From Selaginella moellendorffii (taxonomy: Eukaryota; Streptophyta; Lycopodiopsida; Selaginellales; Selaginellaceae), in NCBI RefSeq assembly GCF_000143415.4, contig NW_003314325.1, positions 928,978-992,977 on the forward strand: a stretch of 64,000 nt of DNA. Reading direction: 5' to 3'. This document shows, piece by piece, positions 1-8,954 of this stretch (within the stretch, counting starts at the first letter, position 1; the number at the start of each line of letters is the position of its first letter). Position numbers and translations under genes: made by a program. A model generated the notes under the pieces. It saw only the letters and a list, made by a program, of their open reading frames with translations, did no database searches and had not been told where the DNA came from.

Positions 1-23
1 GCTGAGAGATCCTTCCATCCCAA

Positions 24-1391
24 ATGGTGAGGTCGGTGCCCGCCAATGAGAATCACATTCCTTCCGCAGTTGCCAGGCGAAGTGTTGCTTCCGGTAAGAA
101 ACTCGAATACAGAAAAGATCTCTATACGAATGCATTGCTCCAGCATGGAAGAGCTACGCCATAGCAGCGACACTGGGTGTTCTTCTCTCGTGGGCTTACT
201 TGTCTGGAGTGAAGGCTCCGCCTCCTCGAATTTGCGGGCAGCCGAATGGACCTCCAGTGACCGCTCCAAGGATTGTTCTTAGTGATGGTAGAAAATTGGC
301 TTACAGTGAAAGAGGGGTTCCAAAGGAACAAGCAAAACACAAACTCATTGTTGTGCATGGCCTTGAAGGGTCCAGACACCAATCCCTTTCACTGGTATCA
401 CAGGTATGGTTTCTAGGATTTTCCAAGTTCGGTTTTAAGAATGAAACAAGCAACTCTTCTCATTAACTTCCACCGTGTTTTGGTCTTTCCTAGGAGCTTC
501 TCGAGGAGCTGAGTGTGTACATGGTGTCTTACGATCGAGCCGGTTATGGACAGAGCGACCCAAATCCAACACGAACCGTGAAGTCGGAGGCTTTCGACGT
601 TGAAGAACTCGCAGACCAACTTGAGCTGGGGCCAAAGTTTTACTTGGCATCTATCTCGATTGGAGGCTACACCGCTTGGTCTTGCCTTTACTACATCCCC
701 CACAGGTAAAACGTTCATTCCATGTCTCATAGTTCTTTTCGTTTCGTTGTTCGGAGAACTAACTTTTCGCTATAGATTGGCTGGAGTTTTGATGTTCTCG
801 CCCGTCACAAACTTCTGGTGGTCGAAGCTCCCATCCCGGGAAGCCTACAATGCGTTTCACACGCAGGCCATTGGAGACAAGCTCGCGCTGCTCGTCGCTC
901 ACTACACCCCTTCCTTCCTCTACTTTTGGATGACACAAAAGCTTCTCCCAACCTCGAGCACCATGGGAGCGCTCCACTTACATTGCAACCCAATGGACAG
1001 GGACACAATACTCGGAGGAAAACCGGATCCTGCTGTAAGTTTCAATACTCCCGATTGTTTCTATGATACTCATGTAGTTTTCATCGTCCAGATTGCCGAA
1101 GAGGCAATGCAGCAGGGGATCTTCGAGTCGAAAATACGCGACAAGATGGTCATGTTTGGCAACTGGGAGTTCGACCCCTCGGAAGTCCCGGATCCATTCC
1201 CGAGCAAGAATGGGTCGGTTCACATATGGCAGGGTGACGAAGACTGTCTCGTCCCTGTGGCGTTGCAGCGCGCTGTCCATCGATCCCTCCCGTGGATCCA
1301 GTATCATGAACTTGCCGGGGTTGGGCATTTGCTCCATGCTGCGCCGGGTGTGACTGAGAAAGCATTTCGCCAGCTCTTCCAATCATCCTGA
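24..1391 (+). CDS. Alpha/beta hydrolase, membrane-anchored type (copy A, intact)
   Basis: Five exons: 24-93, 144-403, 494-705, 776-1034 and 1092-1391, giving 366 residues. The start at 24 was chosen because a 50-bp intron (94-143) joins it in frame to exon 2; without the intron there is no upstream ATG. A hydrophobic stretch near residues 28-45 suggests a membrane anchor. Family hallmarks of plant alpha/beta hydrolases are visible: an HG oxyanion motif at residues 95-96, a DRAGYGQSD block at 124-132, a nucleophile elbow S-I-S-I-G with Ser165, acid Asp318 in WQGDED and His346 in GVGH. The first residue of the elbow is Ser rather than the usual Gly. The substrate is not predictable. It converges on the PPR gene that follows. 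Copy B of this gene is broken. Confidence 0.88.
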
Positions 1392-1456
1392 TACCCAATG
1401 AACACGTCACTGTGGATGTAAAATATGCTAATTTACAAAAATGTTTTACGGCCTTT

Positions 1457-1510
1457 CATTGACTTCGCATTGACGCTGTTGACTTTACATTGACCATGTT
1501 GACTTTCATA
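1457..1510. repeat. Degenerate short tandem repeat with five TTGAC cores
   Basis: Five TTGAC pentamers occur in about 50 bp, at roughly 10-11 bp spacing, in the gap between the convergent 3' ends of the hydrolase and the PPR gene. Copy B (about 13387-13430) retains four of them. TTGAC is the WRKY W-box core, but the position downstream of both genes makes a simple decayed tandem repeat the more likely explanation. Confidence 0.5.
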
Positions 1511-1585
1511 GAGCTTCGACACCATGGAGGGGAAAATGCTGGAATCTTAGCGTTCCAGCTTCTCGGGAGCAATGCTCTTGCTTTT

Positions 1586-3925
1586 TCAAACGCTGGCCAG
1601 CAAGAGATCATACCCAGCGCCATCCCTGGCATCCATCCTCACCAGATTCTCAAACGCGGCTCTGGCGAGATCATAGCTCTCCCACCGCCGGCAAGAGCTC
1701 AAGATCGTCCTCCACGCCACCGCATTCGCCCGGAAGGGCATCGATCGCAGCAGCTCCACCGCGGCATCCAGCTCGTTGGCTCGACCCAAGAGATCCACCA
1801 TGCACACGTAGTGCTCCATCTCCGGCTCCACGCCATACCTCTCCGCCATCGCTGCGAAGAACTCCTTCCCCTTCTCCACCAGCCCGCCGTGGCTACACGC
1901 CGCCAGCACGCTCTGGATCGTCACGGCGTTGGGCGCCACTCCGTCCTCGACCATCGCTCCAAACAGCGCGATCGCGCGCTGGGACTCGCGGCTGTGGGCG
2001 GTGATGATCGACGTCCACGCGATCACGCCTCTGGATCCAGCGCCATCGAAGATGCGATCCGCGAGGAGGAGAGCTCCACACTTTCCATACGCGTCCACCA
2101 GCGCCGCCACTAGAATCTCCTCCTCCGCCAGCCCCGACCGGCAAATCTCGCCATGGATCACTCGCGCGGCGTCCAGCGCCGCCGCCATCGCCGCCGCCTT
2201 GAGCCCCGCCGCGTAGCAGTGAGCGTCCGGCGCGATGGAGCTCGCGCTCGCGAGGATCATGCTCCAGAAGAGATCCAGCGCCGCTCCAGCCTCGCCACTC
2301 TCGCAGCACGCCAGCAGCAGCGACGTGATCGCCACCACGTCGCAGCGATCGATCGACTGGAAAGCTCGCCGCGCGTCGTCCAAGCTCCCACACTTGGAGT
2401 AGAGATCCACAAGCGAGCTCGCCACCTTGCTCGAGACGGCTAAAGCTTGGGAGTGTAGCTCCATCCCTCTCTCCAGAGCTCCAAGCTTGACGAGTTTGCC
2501 CTCGTCCATCTCCACGCTCTCCTCACGGGCCGCCATAGCCATGCAAGCTTTGAGCGCTGGAAGAAGAATGGAGCCACTGCCGCCACCGCCGCCACTTGGA
2601 TCTTGTCTCATCCATTCTAGAGCTAGCTCCACGGCGAGCTCGGGCACCTCGTTCTCGGCATAGCCGAGCACCAAAACGTTCCACGACACGGAAGTGTGAG
2701 CCGGCATCCTATCGAAAACCCGGCGAGCATCGACCAAGCTTCCACACTTTGCGTACATTCCCACCAAGCTGTTGGCCACGAAGGTGTCCGAGTCTTGTGA
2801 AGATCTCGCTGCCTGAGAGTGAATCGCCATCCCGGTTTCCAAAGCTTCCAGCTTTCTCGCATCAAACGCTCGGGAGCTTCTTGCCAAGACTTTCTTTCTT
2901 CTATCAACCTGGACGCTCTTTCCCGGGAAAGTTTCCATCCTTCTTCCATCGATCTGTGAGCTATCTTCCTGTTGAGAGCTCCTTGCCGAGGCTTCCATCT
3001 TCCTCCCATCCATCTGCGGCTTTCTTTCTGCCTTTGTTCTGTCTCTCTGCGAGGCGATTGTCGTGCAAGCCTTGAGAGCAGCGACGAAAGCTCGAGCATT
3101 GGGAGCGCAGCCCCGGCGTTGCATGCTCCCAAACAGCTCAAGCGCCGTCTCTCCCTGCCCGTTGTCCGCGTAGCCGAGCATGAGAGCGGTGTAAGTCACA
3201 ACGTCGCAGCTGGGCATCTTGTCGAAAACTCGCCGAGCCAGCACCAAGCTCCCACACTTTGCGTACATGTCCACGAGACTGCTCGTCACAAAAGCGTCCG
3301 ACTCGCAGTGCACCATCGCTGCCTGTGAGTGAATTTCGAGGCCTTGCTCCAGAGCTCGCAACTTCAAACGAGCTCCGTCGTGACTTTGTTGCTCAGCTTC
3401 TTTCGCTGCCAAGTTACTGCAAGCTCTGAGGGCGGCCACGAAAGTTCCAGCATTTGGAGCGTAGCCTCCGAGTTTCATGTTGAAGAAGAGCTTGAGAGCG
3501 AGCTCTTCTTCGCCATTGCTTGCGTATCCCAGCATGAGAGCGTTCCAGAGAACCGTGTCCTGGTTGAGAGTCGAGTTGAAAACCTTTAGTGCCTCCCCCA
3601 TGCTCTCGCATTTTGCGTACATGTTGATCAAGGAGGTGGCGATGAATGTGTCCGACTGCAGCCCGATCTCGGTGGCTCGAGAGTGAAGGATTTTTCCCGT
3701 GCGGAGGTCTCTTGAGCTCGTGCATACCTTCAGCGCAGCAAGTAACTTGGATCTCGCTGCTCCGTTTGCAAGCATACAAGGATGCAAAGGCTGCAAAACA
3801 AAGACATGACAAAATGATGAAGCATTCACTAATGCTTTAGCTGAATGAAAGTGCAAGGTACCTATATCACTGTTGAAGGCATTTGGGTCGAAGCAGCGCA
3901 ATCCAAAAGAGCAGCAAAACTTCAT
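1586..3925 (-). CDS. PLS-class pentatricopeptide repeat protein (copy A)
   Basis: Intron-free reading frame of 779 residues. Repeated blocks of the type SLVDMYAKCGSL..ARRVFD, typical of plant PLS-class PPR proteins, begin near residue 96 and continue to the C terminus. PPR proteins of this class bind organellar RNA and serve in editing or processing. No DYW or full E domain follows the last repeats, so a catalytic partner would be needed for editing. Three linkers between repeats are enlarged (about residues 171-193, 291-361 and 463-484), the second strongly basic and internally repetitive. The N terminus is uncertain: Met51 is an alternative start directly before the first recognisable repeat. 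The copy at 13492-15828 is also open, so both may be functional. Confidence 0.88.
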   Translation of the reverse strand: MKFCCSFGLRCFDPNAFNSDIGTLHFHSAKALVNASSFCHVFVLQPLHPCMLANGAARSKLLAALKVCTSSRDLRTGKILHSRATEIGLQSDTFIATSLINMYAKCESMGEALKVFNSTLNQDTVLWNALMLGYASNGEEELALKLFFNMKLGGYAPNAGTFVAALRACSNLAAKEAEQQSHDGARLKLRALEQGLEIHSQAAMVHCESDAFVTSSLVDMYAKCGSLVLARRVFDKMPSCDVVTYTALMLGYADNGQGETALELFGSMQRRGCAPNARAFVAALKACTTIASQRDRTKAERKPQMDGRKMEASARSSQQEDSSQIDGRRMETFPGKSVQVDRRKKVLARSSRAFDARKLEALETGMAIHSQAARSSQDSDTFVANSLVGMYAKCGSLVDARRVFDRMPAHTSVSWNVLVLGYAENEVPELAVELALEWMRQDPSGGGGGSGSILLPALKACMAMAAREESVEMDEGKLVKLGALERGMELHSQALAVSSKVASSLVDLYSKCGSLDDARRAFQSIDRCDVVAITSLLLACCESGEAGAALDLFWSMILASASSIAPDAHCYAAGLKAAAMAAALDAARVIHGEICRSGLAEEEILVAALVDAYGKCGALLLADRIFDGAGSRGVIAWTSIITAHSRESQRAIALFGAMVEDGVAPNAVTIQSVLAACSHGGLVEKGKEFFAAMAERYGVEPEMEHYVCMVDLLGRANELDAAVELLRSMPFRANAVAWRTILSSCRRWESYDLARAAFENLVRMDARDGAGYDLLLASV

Positions 3926-4035
3926 CTATCTGCAACAAAACCCTAGAGAAGTTCCTCCAACAGAAGTCTTAGTCTTTGTTGTCAATCTTTCAATTAAGAG
4001 ATTAAATAAAAGAATCGTCTTGAAGTACCTATCTT

Positions 4036-5283
4036 TCACTCTGCGATGGAAATTGCAACCGCAGTTCCGATTCCACAGGTTAATGCAAACAGCTGGAGCA
4101 ATGTGCTCTTGATAGAGCTTCCTTGCTGATGCATTTCAGGTATAACTCCTGCCAAGGAGATGTACAAAAAGCCTCCGGCCGTGAACGCCTGCAAGAGTTT
4201 CTAAAAGTCAGTTGCGGTCCATCTCGTAAGATTTTAATACCTCAATCACCGATGACTGCTCGGGATTGGCCCCAAAAACCAGCGCCTGGATTGAGTTTCA
4301 ACCATGTGAACACCACAAAACCGAAATGGCTAGCTAGCTACACATACCACGGCAGTGCCAGCCAAAGCAACCAACGCAGACAAAAAGTTGAATGCCAAAG
4401 CCTTGAAAACAGTGAAGCCAGATCTTACAAGAATTCCAAAATCTCCAACCTGAAATATACGAGCGATTAAGAAAGCAGCAATGCCAAGAGAGTTATAACC
4501 TCTTGAGGAAGCTCGTGGACAAGAAGGAAGAACGTTCTGGACCAGCCTCCTTTTGTTCCATATAGAAGAAAAGCTGCTCCTATCGCCATTCCGTCGGTGA
4601 AGTTATGCTGCGAAAATAATGAGCTTAAAGCATGATAGGAGCATTCCAAAGCTGCAACCATACCACTCCGTCGGAGAACAGGTTCAGATAACCCAGCACA
4701 AGTTTAGATCCATCAGCGTTCTTCTGTGCTTTTTTCTTCTTGGAATTTTTTGGAGGGATCTTTTCAGTTTCCTGAAGCGAAGTTTGTTCGTTGAGGCGAA
4801 ACAAAAGAGCTTCAGGAAAAACTTACAGAACTTTTGTCGCAGTCAGGTGCATTACCATCATTTTTTTTGGGATGGTGGTGATGTGAATGCGAAGTTTGAA
4901 AACCGTGCTCCTCGACGTAGCGCACTATCTTCTCAACCATGAAGAACAGTAAAATTCCGGCTGCGCAGAAGCATACTACTGTTATCAGAAAACTTCTTAC
5001 AACAATTTTACGTACCGAGAACACAAAGTCCAGTTGAGATCTCCTTAAGCGAATGAGCGTGACCTCCGTTATCATGATCGTGTGAATGATGGGAATGAGA
5101 GTGCGAATGCGTAGAATGGCTTGAATCTCCAAACGCGTGAGGCAGCTGGTGGAGGAACGCATCGCCCATCATGGCACCTCCCTGCCGGTAAAATTCTAAG
5201 ACCTGTTCTAAATAACCAGGTTCAAGAACTTACTCCAAATGCCGCCAAAGTGTTCACAAAATTCGCAGGAGGAGGTCCTTTAG
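4036..5283 (-). pseudogene. IAR1: IAR1 zinc transporter, 5'-truncated copy (copy A)
   Basis: Eight exons match the complete gene of copy B at a constant offset of 11,903 bp: 5234-5283, 5016-5181, 4827-4960, 4664-4771, 4500-4607, 4348-4449, 4241-4285 and 4036-4188, read right to left. The reading frames are undamaged, but exons 1 and 2, with the start codon, signal sequence and first His-rich block, are missing. Homology stops exactly at the exon 3 acceptor, where the 3' end of a translocator gene begins on the opposite strand. The transmembrane ZIP motifs HNFTDG and HELPQE remain. Without a new promoter and start it should be non-functional. The truncation is the mirror image of the damage in copy B, where the hydrolase is broken. 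Confidence 0.85.
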
Positions 5284-5285
5284 CA

Positions 5286-5517
5286 GTAGGCAACGTACTA
5301 AAGCGAATCGTATTCTCTATACTTGTTTTTGGTAAGCCTTTCGAGTGATTAGATTGATGATGCAAGTGACTTTCTTTCTGTCTCTGTAGGAAATCGAATT
5401 ACAAGACAAACTGCTGTAGGCACGACGATGGCAATCGGTGGAGTTGCCTTCTACTCTTTTGCAAAAGCTAAACTAGACGAGATGAAACAACGAGCTCTTA
5501 TGAATCAAAAGCATTAG
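5286..5517 (+). pseudogene. TPT: 3' fragment of a plastid triose-phosphate/phosphate translocator gene
   Basis: Two exon pieces, 5286-5331 and 5390-5517, with a good GT-AG intron between them (5332-5389), encode the last transmembrane helices and the C-terminal tail of a TPT-type translocator. Recognisable features are VGNVLKR, VFGNRI, GGVAFYS and a Lys-rich end. TPT exchanges triose phosphates for phosphate across the inner chloroplast envelope. Only about 57 residues are present against roughly 400 for a full protein. The sequence immediately upstream is IAR1 on the other strand, so this is a fragment joined at a rearrangement breakpoint, not a gene. The first codon may lie directly behind the original splice acceptor. 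Confidence 0.75.
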
Positions 5518-5639
5518 TTTTGGATTTGGTCTACCCGCCTCGACTGCATCACCATGCAATTGACATGCTAGGCTGAGAACATCGTGGACTGGAAAGCTAT
5601 CTTCTTTGACCAAACTGGACTCGAGTCAAGAAAGGCTAA

Positions 5640-5960
5640 CGAACGCTACCTTGTGTCCAGCTTCATCCACCTTGGGCCGCAAACTTGAAGCCCCAAGAGA
5701 AGACGTTTTTGTCGGCGATGGCATCGTGCGCTTGCCATACATGTCCACCAGAGGATTGCCGATACTGGTGGAGTGGCGGCCATGGAATCGCAGCTGCGCT
5801 TGGATGCGTCCCACATTTCGACACAAGGGACCCAAACTCCTCCGCATCGATCACAATGTCCGTGCTCCTGGAGCGCTGGATCTCTTCCATCGAATACTGG
5901 AGCTGGACGACTTGGTCCACTCCACCGCGCTCCAATCCAATCGCTCGTGGTCCTCAAGTG
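5640..5960 (-). pseudogene. Decayed PPR fragment
   Basis: On the minus strand, different frames contain PPR-like phrases such as GNPLVDMYGK and NVFSW, separated by frameshifts. No frame is open over a whole repeat array. I read this as a relic of a PLS-class PPR gene. A related, more decayed piece with shared phrases lies at about 8020-8165. Confidence 0.55.
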
Positions 5961-6719
5961 GACCAGATCATTGAGCCATGAGAGCTGGCGCTGGAGAACG
6001 CCATCCTGGAGATGTATGCACGGTCATGCCCACACCGACTTGGCGAGCAGGAGCGTCTTGGATGCTTCTAACTTAGATATTTAATTCAAAACATATAAGA
6101 GATCTACCAGCGATTTTGCCGACGCTCCACAGGGAGGAGCACCGCCAATCCAATGAATCTAGTAAAGCGCAACATTGATAGCGATGGAAATGAAAAAGTC
6201 AGGGATCACTCGATCCTAGTTTCTATCGCATCCCTCGATGATGAGGAGCTGATCTTACTGATCTCTACCACGGCATCTTGTTCCACATACACACATGGGA
6301 CACTGTACAAAGCTCTATCGTGCCTCTCTATCTTGATCCACCACGATTCCCACTTCGACCTTCACGCGTGAAAGAATGAGAGATCTCAAGCTCGAGTCTG
6401 CAAATCAACTCAAAACGATAAGAACCCAGAAAGATAACAAAGAGCATCTGCGCTCTACCTTGGTCTCCATGGCGACCACAAGCTTGGAAGGAGCCATTTC
6501 TATGGTAAACAAGAGAAAGAATAAGAAAAACGAAGGGGCAGGCTCCCATTGATAAAGGCCGAGGGGTCACATACTCACATAAAGGCTGGCACAGACTTTG
6601 AAGAAATGCAAGGTGTTGTTCACTGAGTGGCCAAGAGATGACGTTGATAACCATGGTAGCACCACCATTTGGTTCACTCGATAAAATAAAAAGTTTTCTA
6701 TGTTAGTGTGGAATCGAGG

Positions 6720-7430
6720 ACATGGTTGATCAGGAGAAGAAAGATGGCAGATAATATCATTAGACGCGAGCAACGTGGGCTCGCAGCAATCCTTATTTGC
6801 TCGAACATTGCGTTCTGGTAAAGGTGACGTTCGTGGGACAGCCGCATTCGCTGGTACAAGTCAAAGGCGAGGTCACCGTAGCCATTGACGGAGTACGCAG
6901 CGATCAAGCTGTTCCAGGATACAACATCCTTGCGTGGCATTGTTTCGAAAGTTGTCCTGGCGTCGCCCAAGCTCGCGCACCTCGCTGACGAGGGCGTTCC
7001 GGATTTGAGCTTCGTTCTCTCGGCTGCCGCTCGTCGCAAAGCTCTCTTCGAAATTGGAGTGGATCAGCCTCGTGGTGTGCAAGTCGACTGGTCCCGTGCA
7101 AGCGTTCATGATCGAGAGAGGCAACGTCGTTTGCCCTCGAGCTCCATTCTCTGGTAGAGCTGAAGCGATTCCGAGTTGAGACCCTGATGGCGTTCCAAAG
7201 ATCATGTCGCACGATTCTTTGAACACGCTCCGTTTCCACAGATGCTCATCAAAGAGTTGCAAACAACAGTGTCGGAGGACACTCGAAGGCCCCTAGAGCT
7301 CCATACGCGAGTAGATGCCGAGAGCTTCCATGAAGCCCGAGAAAGACGCATAGGCGACGATGAGAGTGTTCCGGGAGATCACGCCGGGGTGGTCCGGGAC
7401 ACCCCTGATTCAAGTGATGTCATATCCTAG
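6720..7430 (-). pseudogene. Decayed PPR gene with frameshifts and stops
   Basis: Successive minus-strand frames give typical PPR text: NTLIVAYASFSGFMEALGIY near 7330-7390, then a stop, then ACTGPVDLHTTRLIHS near 7050-7110, then DARTTFETMPRKDVVSWNSL near 6890-6960. At least one in-frame stop and two frame changes separate these blocks. This is a broken PLS-class PPR gene, consistent with the birth-and-death turnover of PPR genes in lycophytes. Confidence 0.7.
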
Positions 7431-7734
7431 ATAAAAGAGCCTGTAATGTAACGTATTGTCTCTTTGTATTGCCAGTAAACTATTTCAACCACAATGCTCA
7501 TTGTGGGGGCAAGAAAAGCAAGCAAGCATACGCAGAGTTGTCCACCTGCACCAGACAGGGACTCTTAACTTAGACTCCACCTCAGCTCCTCCATAATATA
7601 CTTGTCATTAATTCAAACCTTTGATCTTTTTCAAGAGATATTTTGAGAAACAGAAAAATCTGGTGACCTGCTGATGCCCAGTGCGGGCAATCCAAAGATA
7701 CACGAGCACCTACACGACGCTTCTTTCATGCTGT

Positions 7735-7835
7735 GACGATCAGGGCGATGGAGATGCTTGTGTCGTGAGGGCTGGGATCGAATGGGACGTCGCCATGTCC
7801 ACTGCATTGGGGCGCTTCTGCTCAGTGGACTCGAC
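7735..7835 (+). pseudogene. Short PPR relic on the plus strand
   Basis: The plus strand encodes VVRAGIEWDVAMSTAL, which matches the second helix and turn common in PLS-class PPR proteins. Nothing else of a repeat array can be followed on either side. Confidence 0.45.
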
Positions 7836-8019
7836 CTTAAAAACTCCCAAGCTTAAAAGTCTTAGCAATGATGGAACAGCGTAGCTCTTCCATGCTAGAG
7901 CACTGACTTCTCCAGCCAGCCAAGCTTCCTGGAGTGATTCCTTAGAATCTCTGTGGCACACACTCCTCAAGGAGCGACCGAACAAGGTTGCCCTGCTCCA
8001 GAGCCAAGCAAGACCTCGC

Positions 8020-8165
8020 CAGCCTAAGGAACGCTACCTTATGTGTCCTTGCTTCGCTCACTCCCTCTACCCTCTTTGCTGCTAGCGTAGGCCGTGATCA
8101 AGAATCCCAATAGAAGACGTATGCGCGTGCGTCGTGCGCGCTGCCATATGGAATCGCAGCTGCCT
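8020..8165. repeat. Decayed repeat of the 5.63-5.80 kb PPR relic
   Basis: Phrases such as GAACGCTACCTT, AGAAGACGT and TGGAATCGCAGCTGC occur in the same order as at about 5640-5790, with insertions and substitutions between them. This suggests an old duplicate of the same PPR-derived fragment. Confidence 0.45.
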
Positions 8166-8954
8166 GCTTCTGCCACTTAAACATAGAAAATATTCTAATT
8201 GTTTAGAGAATATTCACAGCTAAGCACATCGGCACCGTTGATCGTTGATCACATCCCAGCCGTCGGCGAAACGCCATCCCAGCCGATGATTATTTGTCCT
8301 AGAACTGTCTTTCAGCACTTTGCAACCTGCCTCGGCCTGATATCTTAATTGTAGAGGTCTGTTTGTGGCTGAATTTCCAGGCGTCATTCTCGCATCAGCA
8401 TACTCATACCAGTACCACATTAAGTGTAAAGCCAGTGCCACATACCGCCTCATAAACAGCAGATTCACCACTTCAGGCTTGCATACATTTGTAGAATTAA
8501 TCACCACAAGTATCTTAAAAGTAAAGGCTCCAGGTTGAATTGACACATATTCTTCTATCCGCACTAAGAGATTACGCAGCTTTGAACAGGAACGGCTTGT
8601 TCATCGACTTTCTTCGTAGAGAGAATGTTTTTACATGCAGGATCATCGATGGACGAAGCCTAATGTGCTTCTCGATTTTATTTTTCATCTGCAATGAGTA
8701 CTGTGCATTGTTCCTGTTCGATCCTGCAATCAAAGTTCTGCTGCAGTGAATTGCTGGGGAAGTGGCAGCACTACAACCCCATTGGCTGTTTGCGGCTCCA
8801 CTACTAGTGGTCGGATTCAAATCGCAACTAAAGAAAATTCGAGTGCCTGGAGGCCCACACAGTACATCTGATCAGAATGCTGAGCCTCTATATCAACCCC
8901 CGGGTATGCTCGGAAAGCAGCTAGGGATTTTCCATTGCATTGCACTCCTGAAGA
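8166..8954. other. Intergenic region upstream of the subtilase
   Basis: Minus-strand (8220-8564, 114 aa) and plus-strand (8540-8749) frames are open, but neither resembles a known protein and they lack support. A TATA-like element (CTCTATATCAAC) lies at about 8884-8895, some 60-70 bp before the subtilase start, and may be its core promoter. Confidence 0.35.

Larger units (their letters stand above)
1..5283. repeat. Segmental duplication, copy A
   Basis: This block is nearly identical to 12242-17186 in the same orientation. It holds a complete alpha/beta hydrolase, a complete PPR gene and the 3' eight exons of IAR1. Pairing is base for base over thousands of bases, including introns and intergenic DNA, with only scattered substitutions and small indels. 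Relative to copy B it keeps 297 bp (92-388) of the hydrolase. The right end is sharp: homology stops at about 5283, at the splice acceptor border of IAR1 exon 3, and unrelated sequence from a translocator gene follows. The left end may lie before the window. Confidence 0.95.

Noticed and set aside
1490-2113. 207-codon plus-strand frame opposite the PPR gene (and its twin at 13483-14019)
   Set aside because: It is the antisense of a well-supported PPR coding region with biased base composition and shows no family resemblance.
3791-3861. Possible 71-bp intron near the N terminus of the PPR gene
   Set aside because: Borders look good, but splicing shifts out of the PPR frame, so an unspliced start or the internal Met51 is preferred.
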